Source of the DNA: an uncultured Phascolarctobacterium sp.
GTDB taxonomy: Bacteria > Bacillota > Negativicutes > Acidaminococcales > Acidaminococcaceae
DNA length: 9,758 nucleotides
Direction of reading: 5' to 3'
NCBI GenBank assembly: GCA_900554395.1
Contig: USHB01000042.1
Location: 1 to 9,758, forward strand
This document shows, piece by piece, positions 1-6,202 of this stretch. The notes beneath the pieces were generated by a model. It searched no databases. It saw nothing but the letters and a program-made list of their open reading frames with translations, and was not told the origin of the DNA. Position numbers and translations under genes: made by a program. The first letter of the stretch is position 1; every line of letters starts with the position of its first letter.

Positions 1-675
1 ATTGCCGGAAAACTGAAATTAATGCGTGAAACCATACATAACAGCAGCAGCTTTTTTAGTGACTATCTTGATTTGTGCGGCTATACTTTAAACGGGTTAA
101 ACCTGCCGCCGCAAAGCAAAATTATTACAAGCGACGATGTTTTTGATTTTATGCTGAACCTGCGCAGCCTTAACGAAGGCATTGATGAAAAACGCAGCGA
201 GTTGTTTGTGGAATATCAAAATATAAAAGCTGATGATAACGGTAAATTCCGCCTGCGCAGCCTTGATGATTATGAAAAACTGAAAAAACTTACAGCAGTG
301 CGCCGCAATACGCAGTCGATGTTTGTTAAGCGCAGCATAGGCGTTAACGTGCGGGAGCAATCTAACGGTGAAAGCGCTTTTATGTATTTTGCACAGAAAA
401 TAGAAGAAAACGCGCTTTATCTTTTGGATGAACCGGAAAACAGCCTGTCGCCGCAAAAGCAAATAGAATTGGTAAAATTTTTGGAAGATTCGGCGCGTTT
501 TTACAAATGCCAGTTTATTATTGCCACGCATTCGCCGTTTGTGCTGTCGCTTAAAGGCGCTAAAATTTATGATTTTGATAGTTATCCGGCAGCCGTTAAA
601 AAATGGACTGAACTTGAGAACGTGCGTATTTATTATAATTTTTTCAGGCAGCACGGCGCTGAATTTGAAAAATAG
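1..675 (+). CDS. AAA family ATPase, ABC/SMC-like, C-terminal part (5' end outside window)
   Basis: The frame is open from base 1 to a TAG at 673-675 (224 residues visible). The first Met at 22 is probably internal, because no Walker A (P-loop) is present and the family carries it near the N-terminus. What is visible is the second half of an ABC/SMC-like ATP-binding domain. The signature-like motif QSNGES is at about nt 358-375. The Walker B segment YLLDEPE is at 415-438 with the catalytic Glu directly after the Asp. A D-loop-like SLSPQ follows, and the switch-His motif ATHSP is at 523-537. A charged, probably helical stretch precedes the signature. The arrangement matches small stand-alone predicted ATPases of Bacillota that resemble RecF/OLD-type ATPases but have no nuclease domain in the visible part. 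The substrate and role are unknown. It ends 79 nt before tkt, which has its own promoter, so the two are probably not functionally linked. The family call is firm; the biological role is open. Confidence 0.85.
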   Translation: MAGKLKLMRETIHNSSSFFSDYLDLCGYTLNGLNLPPQSKIITSDDVFDFMLNLRSLNEGIDEKRSELFVEYQNIKADDNGKFRLRSLDDYEKLKKLTAVRRNTQSMFVKRSIGVNVREQSNGESAFMYFAQKIEENALYLLDEPENSLSPQKQIELVKFLEDSARFYKCQFIIATHSPFVLSLKGAKIYDFDSYPAAVKKWTELENVRIYYNFFRQHGAEFEK

Positions 676-687
676 CGGTACTAAAAC

Positions 688-716
688 TTTGCAGCAGATG
701 TTAAATGTGTTATAAT
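688..716 (+). promoter_or_regulatory. Predicted sigma-A promoter of tkt with extended -10
   Basis: A perfect TATAAT lies at 711-716, preceded by TG at 708-709 and one base (an extended -10). A weak -35, TTTGCA, sits at 688-693 with a 17-bp spacer. Transcription would start near 723 and give a leader of about 32 nt. This is the only good promoter in the 79-bp gap after the ATPase gene. The leader is too short for a riboswitch. Confidence 0.65.
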
Positions 717-740
717 TTATACAAATAACGTACAATAATT

Positions 741-746
741 GGAGGG
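741..746 (+). promoter_or_regulatory. Ribosome-binding site of tkt
   Basis: GGAGGG lies 8 nt upstream of the ATG at 755. This is close to the ideal Shine-Dalgarno sequence and fixes the tkt start. Confidence 0.8.
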
Positions 747-754
747 TTTATCTC

Positions 755-2740
755 ATGCAGACGATTGACCAGGTTGCAGTAAACACCTTAAGATTTTTAT
801 CGGTAGACGAAGTTGAAAAGGCAAAATCCGGACATCCGGGTTTTCCTTTGGGCACGGCTCCGCTGATGTATACGGTTTGGGACCGTTTTATGAACTATAA
901 CCCCAAAGACCCGAACTGGTTTAACAGAGACAGGTTTATTTTATCTCCGGGACACGGCAGCGCGCTTTATTACGCTATGCTGCACCTTGCCGGTTATGAT
1001 GTTTCTATTGAACAGCTTAAAAATTTCCGTCAGTGGGGCAGCATTACTCCGGGGCATCCGGAATATGGCGTTACTCCGGGCGTTGATGCTTCTACCGGGC
1101 CGCTGGGTCACGGTTTTGCCATGGGCGTTGGCTTTGCCATTGCAGAAACCATGCTGGCAGCAAAATACAACAAACCGGGTTTTGAAGTTATCAACCATTA
1201 TACCTACGGTTTAACCAGCGACGGCGACCAGATGGAAGGCGTTGCCAGTGAAGCGGCATCTCTTGCTGGTACTCTTGGACTGGGCAAACTGATTTACCTT
1301 TATGATGATAACCACATTACTATTGAAGGCGATACTGAAATTGCTTTCCGCGAAGATGTTGCCAAACGCTTTGAAGCTTATGGCTGGCAGGTACTGCGTG
1401 TAGCCGATTCTGAAGATATTGATGCACTGGAAAATGCTATTAAAGAGGCCAAGGCTGATACTGAACATCCGAGCCTGATTATTGTACGCACGCATATTGG
1501 TTACGGCAGCCCCAAACAGGATAACGCTTCCTGCCACGGCGAACCGCTTGGCGCCGAAGGCGTGGCCAAAACTAAAGAAGCTGCCAACTGGCCTGTTGGA
1601 CAAAGTTTTTATGTGCCTGTAACCGTACGCAAGCATTTTGATGACAAACTTGCTGCCTGCGCCGAAAAACAGGCAGCCTGGGAAGCGCTGCTTGCAGATT
1701 ATAAAGTTGTACACCCGGAACTGGGCAAAGAACTGGAAGAACGCATTAAAGGCGATGTGCTTGTAAGCCGCAGCGACCTTGAAGCAGTATTTAACGATAT
1801 TGAAGGCATTTCTACCCGTGAGGCAAGCGGCGAGGTGCTGCAAAAACTTTCCATGCAGCTTCCACAGCTTGTAGGCGGCAGCGCAGACCTTGGCCCTTCC
1901 AACAAAACCGTAATGAAAACATGCGGTTACTATTCCAAAGATGACAGAACCGGCAGAAACCTGCATTTTGGCGTGCGTGAACACGCAATGGGCAAGGCAC
2001 TGAACGGCATTGCGCTGCACGGCGGCTTTATTCCGTTCGGCGGCACCTTCCTTGTATTCGCCGATTTTATGCGTCCTGCTGTTCGTATGGCAGCGCTGAT
2101 GGGACTGCGTTCTATCTTTGTATTTACTCACGACAGCATTGCCGTTGGCGAAGATGGCCCGACGCATCAGCCTGTTGAACACGCAATGAGCCTGCGCGTT
2201 ATTCCCAATCTGTGCGTAATCCGCCCGGCAGATGCATTGGAAACTGCTATGGCATGGCAGATGGCATGCCTTAATGAACATAAACCGACTGCTCTTTTGT
2301 TAAGCCGTCAAAAACTGCCGGTGCTGCATAAATATGCAGAGGTTATTCATGAAAACGCAGGCAAGGGCGCTTATGTGCTTGATGCAGGCAAAGGCACTGC
2401 AAAAGCCGTTATTATTGCAACCGGCAGCGAAGTGCATCTGGCACTGGAAGCACAGGCACAGCTTGCCGCAGAAGGCATTTACGTAAGCGTTGTATCCATG
2501 CCGAGCTGGGATATATTTGAAATGCAGAGCGAAGAATATAAACAATCCGTACTGCCGGCAGGTTTGCCGAAAGTTGCCGTTGAAGCCGGCGTAACTTTGG
2601 GCTGGAGCCGCTATACTGGCAGCGAAGAAAACGTTATCGGCATTAATAAATTCGGCGCTTCCGCACCCGGCGGCACGGTATTGAAAGAATACGGGTTTAC
2701 CGCAGAAAATGTTGCCAATAAAGTAAAAAGTTTACTGTAA
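755..2740 (+). CDS. tkt: Transketolase
   Basis: This cytosolic, thiamine-diphosphate- and Mg-dependent enzyme moves two-carbon units between sugar phosphates in the non-oxidative pentose phosphate pathway. At 661 residues it is the usual full length. The N-terminal TPP domain shows KSGHPG (His27), SPGHGSALYY (His67) and GPLGHG. It also has the cofactor/metal motif SDGD (residues 155-158) with EG and, 28 residues after Asp158, YDDN (Asn186). The middle (pyrimidine-binding) domain has FGVREHAMG with the expected catalytic Glu at about 409, then HDSIAVGEDGPTHQPVEH. LLSRQKLPV ends that domain, and the C-terminal domain contains ATGSEVHLALEA. All key family motifs are present. The gene has its own extended -10 promoter and a GGAGGG site, and it ends at a strong terminator. 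It lies directly before thiamine salvage genes, which fits its TPP need. The minus-strand frame of 356 codons inside it is a shadow. Confidence 0.97.
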   Translation: MQTIDQVAVNTLRFLSVDEVEKAKSGHPGFPLGTAPLMYTVWDRFMNYNPKDPNWFNRDRFILSPGHGSALYYAMLHLAGYDVSIEQLKNFRQWGSITPGHPEYGVTPGVDASTGPLGHGFAMGVGFAIAETMLAAKYNKPGFEVINHYTYGLTSDGDQMEGVASEAASLAGTLGLGKLIYLYDDNHITIEGDTEIAFREDVAKRFEAYGWQVLRVADSEDIDALENAIKEAKADTEHPSLIIVRTHIGYGSPKQDNASCHGEPLGAEGVAKTKEAANWPVGQSFYVPVTVRKHFDDKLAACAEKQAAWEALLADYKVVHPELGKELEERIKGDVLVSRSDLEAVFNDIEGISTREASGEVLQKLSMQLPQLVGGSADLGPSNKTVMKTCGYYSKDDRTGRNLHFGVREHAMGKALNGIALHGGFIPFGGTFLVFADFMRPAVRMAALMGLRSIFVFTHDSIAVGEDGPTHQPVEHAMSLRVIPNLCVIRPADALETAMAWQMACLNEHKPTALLLSRQKLPVLHKYAEVIHENAGKGAYVLDAGKGTAKAVIIATGSEVHLALEAQAQLAAEGIYVSVVSMPSWDIFEMQSEEYKQSVLPAGLPKVAVEAGVTLGWSRYTGSEENVIGINKFGASAPGGTVLKEYGFTAENVANKVKSLL

Positions 2741-2747
2741 AAATTTA

Positions 2748-2778
2748 ACGGGCCCGGCTTAAGCTGAGCCCGTTTTTT
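2748..2778 (+). terminator. Intrinsic terminator after tkt
   Basis: A hairpin begins 8 nt after the tkt stop. ACGGGC (2748-2753) pairs with GCCCGT (2768-2773). After one C/A mismatch the stem continues with four more pairs (one G-T wobble) and closes on a TTAA loop. A run of six T (2773-2778) follows. The stem is strong and GC-rich. It ends only 16 nt before the thiD start codon, which leaves no room for a separate promoter after it. Confidence 0.88.
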
Positions 2779-2782
2779 GTGT

Positions 2783-2789
2783 AAAGGAG
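2783..2789 (+). promoter_or_regulatory. Ribosome-binding site deciding the thiD start
   Basis: AAAGGAG sits 5 nt before the ATG at 2795. The in-frame TTG at 2777 lies upstream of this site and inside the terminator T-run, so it is not the start. Confidence 0.8.
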
Positions 2790-2794
2790 TTAAC

Positions 2795-3598
2795 ATGAAA
2801 AACTTATTAACCATTGCCGGCAGCGATTGCAGCGGCGGCGCAGGTATTCAGGCTGATTTAAAAACCTTTGCGGCGCACGGAACTTTTGGCATGAGCGTAA
2901 TAGTTTCCGTTGTTGCCGAAAATACAGCGCGCGTAATTGATATACAGGATGTTACGCCGGACATGATTGAAAAACAGATGGATGCAGTTTTTGAAGATAT
3001 TTTTCCGGACGCTGTTAAAATTGGCATGCTTTCCACACCGGAGTGCATGCAGGCAGTAGCCGGAAAATTAAAGGAATACAAACCGCAGAACGTTGTTATT
3101 GACCCGGTTATGTATGCTAAAAACGGCTGCGCATTAATGCAGCCTTATGCTATTGATACTTTAATCAAAACTATCATTCCGCTGGCAGATGTGCTGACGC
3201 CGAACATTCCCGAAGCAGAAAAAATTGCAGATATGAAAATAGAAACCGTTGCCGATATGGAAGAAGCGGCTAAAAAAATCTGCGCTATGGGTTGCAAAGG
3301 CATTGTTGTTAAGGGCGGCCATCATATTGGCGATGCGGTTGATGTTTTATATGACGGCAAAGACTTTTATCATTTTGAAACCGAGCGTATTGAAACTAAA
3401 AATACGCATGGCACCGGCTGCACGTTTTCTTCCGCCATTGCGGCAAACCTTGCCAACGGCTTAACCATGGCAGAAGCTGTTAAAGCTGCCAAGGATTACG
3501 TTACAACGGCAATTAAACACAGCCTTGCCAAAGGTAAAGGCTGCGGCCCGACACATCACTTTGTAGATTTGTACAGAAAGGCAGGCATGCTTGAATAA
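2795..3598 (+). CDS. thiD: Hydroxymethylpyrimidine / phosphomethylpyrimidine kinase
   Basis: A cytosolic kinase of the ribokinase fold that phosphorylates HMP to HMP-P and then to HMP-PP, the pyrimidine half of thiamine phosphate. It is 267 residues from the ATG at 2795 (normal family length). The N-terminus reads TIAGSDCSGGAGIQADLKTF, the family hallmark for substrate binding. Further on are VKIGML, VIDPVM, the LTPNIPEAE segment, VKGGHH, and the C-terminal anion-hole and nucleotide motif THGTGCTFSSAIAA. The end GCGPTHHF is also typical of ThiD. The stop overlaps the thiM start by one base (TAATG), so translation is probably coupled. No thiC or thiazole synthesis genes are in the window, so the cluster reads as salvage. 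Pyridoxal kinase activity occurs in some relatives, but linkage to thiM and thiE supports ThiD. Confidence 0.96.
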   Translation: MKNLLTIAGSDCSGGAGIQADLKTFAAHGTFGMSVIVSVVAENTARVIDIQDVTPDMIEKQMDAVFEDIFPDAVKIGMLSTPECMQAVAGKLKEYKPQNVVIDPVMYAKNGCALMQPYAIDTLIKTIIPLADVLTPNIPEAEKIADMKIETVADMEEAAKKICAMGCKGIVVKGGHHIGDAVDVLYDGKDFYHFETERIETKNTHGTGCTFSSAIAANLANGLTMAEAVKAAKDYVTTAIKHSLAKGKGCGPTHHFVDLYRKAGMLE

Positions 3599-4422
3599 TG
3601 GAAATGCAGAACCATTTTGGAAAAATAGTTGAAGAATTGCAGAAAAAACATCCGGTAATTCATCACATTACCAATTACGTAACGGCTCAGGCTTGTGCCG
3701 ATGCGGCAATCTGTGCAGGCGCTTCGCCCGTTATGGCAGATGAGCCGGAAGAAGTAGAAGTTATTACCGGCGGCAGCGATGCTTTGGTGCTGAATTTAGG
3801 CACATTTAACTACAATAAAATGATTGGTATGGAACGTGCCGCTGCAGCAGCAAAGAAAAAAGGCATACCGGTTGTGCTTGACCCTGTTGGCGTAATGAGC
3901 AGCGCACTGCGCCTGAATTTTGCGCTTAAACTGCTGCAAAACGGTTTAATTGATATTGTGCGCGGCAATTATGATGAATGCAATGCGCTTTTAGAAGGCA
4001 AAGCGGAAGGACGCGGAGTTGATGTAACAACGCAGGCCGACGAAGGTGAAAAACTGAAGGCTGCCAAAGGCGTTGCTGGCAAATACAACTGTGTTGTTGC
4101 CGTAACAGGGCAGGTTGATTATGTAAGCAACGGCAAGCAGGTGCTGGTATTAAACGGCGGCAACGAAATGCTGAAAAAAATTACCGGTGCAGGCTGCATG
4201 ACTACAACTTTATGTGCCTGCTGTGCAGCTGTTTGCAAAGATTATATGACGGCGGCGGCGCTCGGCATAGTAATTATGGGGCAGGCCGCTGAACTTGCTG
4301 CCGGATTTATGGAGAAAAAAGATGGCCCGGGCATGTTTAAAGCACGTTTGTTTGACGGCATTTACCATGTAACCGGCAAGTGGAATTTAATTAACCTTAA
4401 ACCGGAAGAAAGAATGAACTGA
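3598..4422 (+). CDS. thiM: Hydroxyethylthiazole kinase
   Basis: Phosphorylates 4-methyl-5-(2-hydroxyethyl)thiazole, letting the cell reuse the thiazole half of thiamine. It is 274 residues, the typical length. Motifs in order are HHITNYVT near residues 22-29, ASPVMAD, VLNLGT, VLDPVGV, IVRGNYDE (usually RGNxxE) and VAVTGQVDYV. KITGAGCMTTTL follows, with the conserved Cys of the C-terminal active-site loop. The start was taken at the ATG overlapping the thiD stop (TAATG). A second in-frame ATG two codons later (3604) cannot be excluded, because the nearest Shine-Dalgarno-like sequence (AGAAAGG, 3575-3581) is far from both. Translational coupling to thiD is likely. It is followed after one base by thiE. 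A run of Cys residues near the C-terminal third (CACCAAVC) is unusual-looking but lies in a helix region that varies in the family. Confidence 0.96.
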   Translation: MEMQNHFGKIVEELQKKHPVIHHITNYVTAQACADAAICAGASPVMADEPEEVEVITGGSDALVLNLGTFNYNKMIGMERAAAAAKKKGIPVVLDPVGVMSSALRLNFALKLLQNGLIDIVRGNYDECNALLEGKAEGRGVDVTTQADEGEKLKAAKGVAGKYNCVVAVTGQVDYVSNGKQVLVLNGGNEMLKKITGAGCMTTTLCACCAAVCKDYMTAAALGIVIMGQAAELAAGFMEKKDGPGMFKARLFDGIYHVTGKWNLINLKPEERMN

Positions 4423-4423
4423 T

Positions 4424-5056
4424 ATGAAACCGTTGATTGATTACAGCGTTTATCTGGTAACAGATACGGTGTATTTTAAAGATGAAAACATTTGGAACAA
4501 AATGGAAGCGGCGCTTGCAGCAGGGGTAACGCTTGTGCAATACCGTGATAAAACTGCCGCAAGCCGTATTTTGTATGAACGGGCGTTAAAAATGAAAGCC
4601 CTGTGCGATAAATACAATGTACCAATGCTTGTTGACGACCGTGCTGATATTGCCTTTGCGGTAGGTGCAGCAGGCGTGCATGTCGGGCAGAGCGATTTGC
4701 CTGCGGAAATAGCGCGCCGCCTGTTGGGGGCAGATGCCATTATTGGTGTATCGGCGCACAATGCGGACGAAGCACTTGCCGCAGAAGCAGCTGGTGCAGA
4801 TTATCTCGGCTGCGGCGCTGTATACCCAACCGGCACTAAAAAAGATACTTCTGTTATCGGTACGGAAGGGTTAAAAGCTATCCGCGCAGCAACCGGGCTG
4901 CATTTTGTAGGTATCGGCGGCATAACGCTTGCCAATTACGGCGAAGTATTAGCAGCAGGAGCAAACGGCGCGGCAGTAGTAAGCGCTATTTTAGGTGCGG
5001 ACGATATTGAGGGTACGGTAAAGAAATTTAAACAGATGTCATTACAGAAACTGTAA
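4424..5056 (+). CDS. thiE: Thiamine-phosphate synthase
   Basis: Joins HMP-PP (from ThiD) and thiazole phosphate (from ThiM) to make thiamine phosphate and pyrophosphate. It is 210 residues, the normal size for this TIM-barrel enzyme. Visible motifs are YLVTD at the first strand, VQYRDK (the VQxRxK pyrophosphate-binding segment), VDDRADIA with GVHVGQSDLP (Mg/diphosphate site), YLGCGAVYPTGTKKD, GIGGI, and NGAAVVSAI at the phosphate-binding end of the barrel. The ATG at 4424 follows the thiM stop by a single base. No strong ribosome-binding site is seen (GGAAGAAAG is about 12 nt away), which suggests coupling. The final step to TPP (ThiL) is not encoded here. No convincing GC-rich terminator follows; only an A/T-only palindrome (5086-5102) is present. 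Confidence 0.96.
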   Translation: MKPLIDYSVYLVTDTVYFKDENIWNKMEAALAAGVTLVQYRDKTAASRILYERALKMKALCDKYNVPMLVDDRADIAFAVGAAGVHVGQSDLPAEIARRLLGADAIIGVSAHNADEALAAEAAGADYLGCGAVYPTGTKKDTSVIGTEGLKAIRAATGLHFVGIGGITLANYGEVLAAGANGAAVVSAILGADDIEGTVKKFKQMSLQKL

Positions 5057-5085
5057 AAAATTAACAATAAATTGCATAGGATAGA

Positions 5086-5102
5086 CAAAAATTTAATTTT
5101 TG
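5086..5102. repeat. Perfect A/T-rich inverted repeat after thiE
   Basis: CAAAAATT and AATTTTTG form 8-bp perfect arms around one central T, 30 nt after the thiE stop. It has only one G-C pair and almost no loop, so it is a poor intrinsic terminator. It lies just upstream of the first dap promoter, where AT-rich DNA could also act as an UP-like element. Its function is not shown. Confidence 0.35.
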
Positions 5103-5112
5103 AAGAATTTTC

Positions 5113-5141
5113 TTTACACTTTATTTGACAACCTTTATAAT
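5113..5141 (+). promoter_or_regulatory. Upstream promoter of the dap operon
   Basis: TTTACA (5113-5118), a 17-bp spacer, then a perfect TATAAT (5136-5141). This scores 11 of 12 against the sigma-A consensus. The start site would be near 5148. It overlaps a second promoter shifted 12 bp downstream. Confidence 0.65.
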
Positions 5142-5153
5142 GGGTTATATAAT
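5125..5153 (+). promoter_or_regulatory. Consensus sigma-A promoter of the dap operon
   Basis: TTGACA (5125-5130), a 17-bp spacer, then TATAAT (5148-5153): both hexamers and the spacing are perfect matches to consensus. Transcription would start near 5160, just before the 5' strand of the lysine aptamer. The untranslated leader would be about 245 nt. Confidence 0.85.
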
Positions 5154-5164
5154 TACTTTATAAA

Positions 5165-5330
5165 ATTGTTTGATAGAGGAGCGGAACACATTAGTATGAC
5201 GCTGAGCGGGAGCGATGAAGCGTTTGAAAGGGCAACCGCCGAAGTTTAAAAAGCAGCCATGTTTTTTATGCTGGGCCGTCAGTGAATAACTGCCGGACTG
5301 TCGCCTGAAAAGGCGGAGGGCTATCTCAAT
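5165..5330 (+). promoter_or_regulatory. Lysine riboswitch (L-box) aptamer
   Basis: The conserved core of the lysine riboswitch is plainly readable. It has GATAGAGG at the 5' side of P1, AGTA of the loop E-like element (5193-5196), GAAAGGG (5226-5232) and CCGCCGAAG. It also has GGCCGTCAGTGAA, GGACTGTCGCC, and GGAGGGCTATCTC at the 3' side. P1 is GATAG (5172-5176) with CTATC (5321-5325), extended by ATTG (5165-5168) with CAAT (5327-5330). An inner P2 stem is ACGCT/AGCGT (5199-5203 with 5219-5223). P3 closes with AGCA/TGCT (5252-5255 with 5269-5272). P4 is CAGT/ACTG (5280-5283 with 5289-5292). P5 is CGCCT/AGGCG around a GAAA loop (5302-5315). These elements match the known B. subtilis lysC L-box. 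Its place before dapB, asd, dapG and dapA fits lysine feedback control. Confidence 0.96.
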
Positions 5331-5357
5331 GATTATGCAGATGTATTGCCGTTGGGA
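5324..5357 (+). promoter_or_regulatory. Predicted antiterminator of the lysine riboswitch
   Basis: TCTCAATG (5324-5331), which includes part of the 3' strand of P1, can pair with CGTTGGGA (5350-5357) in the 5' arm of the terminator: 8 bp with two G-T wobbles. The hexamer TCTCAA occurs both here (5324-5329) and in the terminator 3' arm (5365-5370), so the two compete for the same partner. Without lysine this pairing would block the terminator. Confidence 0.7.
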
Positions 5358-5378
5358 AAGTCTTTCTCAACGGTTTTT
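5349..5378 (+). terminator. Riboswitch-controlled intrinsic terminator (expression platform)
   Basis: CCGTTG (5349-5354) pairs with CAACGG (5368-5373). The stem continues through a G-T wobble and GAAA/TTTC, with a GTC loop, and TTTTT (5374-5378) follows. It lies 19 nt after the aptamer and 26 nt before the dapB start. It is the expected OFF structure when lysine is bound. Confidence 0.9.
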
Positions 5379-5389
5379 GTTTATAGCAG

Positions 5390-5396
5390 AAAGGGG
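5390..5396 (+). promoter_or_regulatory. Ribosome-binding site of dapB
   Basis: AAAGGGG lies 8 nt before the GTG at 5405, which supports GTG as the dapB start. An ATG at 5403 is also in range, but it is out of frame and is followed at once by TGA. Confidence 0.7.
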
Positions 5397-5404
5397 CTGG
5401 CAAT

Positions 5405-6187
5405 GTGATTAGAGTTTTGGTTAACGGTGCTTTGGGCAGAATGGGTACGGAAGTATGCAAAACTGTTATGGCACAGGATGATATGGATTTAAGCGGCGTT
5501 GTTGATATTAACGGCGCAGATAAAACTATACCTTATTATGACGGCGGCGTTTTTGGTGTGGATACCGATTTGGAAAACGCTATTACCTGTACCCGTCCTG
5601 ATGTTGTGATTGATTTTACCCGTCCAGATGTTGTGATGGATAACCTGCGTAAAATTATCAATATGGGAGTAAACGCCGTTGTCGGCACGACCGGTTTCAC
5701 CAAAGAAAATCTGGAAGAAATTGACAAACTGGCACAGGAAAAAGGCGTTGGCGTTTTAATTGCGCCAAACTTTGCCCTCGGCGCAGTAGTAATGATTAAA
5801 CTGGCTTGTGAAGCCGCAAAATATTTCCCGCATGTAGAAATTATTGAAAAGCATCACGATAAAAAACTTGATGCACCTTCCGGTACAGCAGTGCTGACGG
5901 CGCAGAAAATTGCCGAAGTGCGTGCTGCCATGAAGCAGGGCAATCCTGATGAAAAAGAAACCATGCCCGGTGCGCGCGGCGCTGATTTTGAAGGCATGAA
6001 AATCCACAGCCTGCGCCTGCCCGGTTATGTAGCTTCGCAGGAAGTTGTATTTGGCAGCCAGGGTGAAACGTTAAAAATCATCAGCGACCCGATTAACCGT
6101 GAATGTTATATGCCGGGCGTAATGCTGGGCTGCCGCAAAATTTTAGGTACCAAAGGCCTTGTTTACGGTCTTGATAAATTATTATAA
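5405..6187 (+). CDS. dapB: 4-hydroxy-tetrahydrodipicolinate reductase
   Basis: Reduces the DapA product to tetrahydrodipicolinate with NAD(P)H, in the diaminopimelate/lysine pathway. It is 260 residues, near the usual 250-275. The N-terminal Rossmann domain begins with the dinucleotide loop NGALGRMG (residues 7-14). DVVIDFTRP and VGTTGFT follow. The catalytic and substrate-binding segment is IEKHHDKKLDAPSGTA, with His150, His151 and Lys154 matching the family's active-site residues. The start is GTG at 5405, with an AAAGGGG site 8 nt upstream. There is no in-frame ATG near, and the Rossmann motif begins right away. It is the first gene after the lysine riboswitch. One oddity is two near-identical 9-residue stretches, TRPDVVIDF and TRPDVVMDN, at about residues 63-80. 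asd follows after 15 nt. Confidence 0.96.
   Translation: MIRVLVNGALGRMGTEVCKTVMAQDDMDLSGVVDINGADKTIPYYDGGVFGVDTDLENAITCTRPDVVIDFTRPDVVMDNLRKIINMGVNAVVGTTGFTKENLEEIDKLAQEKGVGVLIAPNFALGAVVMIKLACEAAKYFPHVEIIEKHHDKKLDAPSGTAVLTAQKIAEVRAAMKQGNPDEKETMPGARGADFEGMKIHSLRLPGYVASQEVVFGSQGETLKIISDPINRECYMPGVMLGCRKILGTKGLVYGLDKLL
5591..5640 (+). repeat. Imperfect 27-bp tandem repeat inside dapB
   Basis: Two copies begin with ACCCGTCC at 5591 and 5618. The first 23 bases of each match except for two positions. They encode TRPDVV-I-DF and TRPDVV-M-DN. The unit is a multiple of three and keeps the frame. Confidence 0.7.
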
Positions 6188-6202
6188 TTTTGGGGGATGT
6201 TT

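Noticed and set aside
1..675. ATPase gene as part of a defence system
   Set aside because: Only one ATPase fragment is visible, with no partner nuclease, toxin or mobile-element marks. The neighbours are housekeeping genes.
97..735. Minus-strand reading frame (212 codons) across the ATPase gene and tkt promoter
   Set aside because: The plus strand encodes Walker B, signature and switch-His motifs in order. The minus frame has none and crosses the tkt promoter.
1211..2281. Long minus-strand reading frame (356 codons) opposite tkt
   Set aside because: The tkt frame carries every transketolase motif. The antisense product is low in recognisable motifs and has no promoter or ribosome-binding site that I can see. 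It is a codon-bias shadow.
2777..2794. Upstream TTG start for thiD
   Set aside because: It lies inside the terminator T-run and upstream of the AAAGGAG site. The ATG at 2795 has ideal spacing and begins the conserved N-terminus.
2740..2795. Possible TPP riboswitch before thiD
   Set aside because: The gap is only 54 nt and is filled by a terminator and ribosome-binding site. The CTGAG at 2764-2768 is part of the hairpin, not a THI-box.
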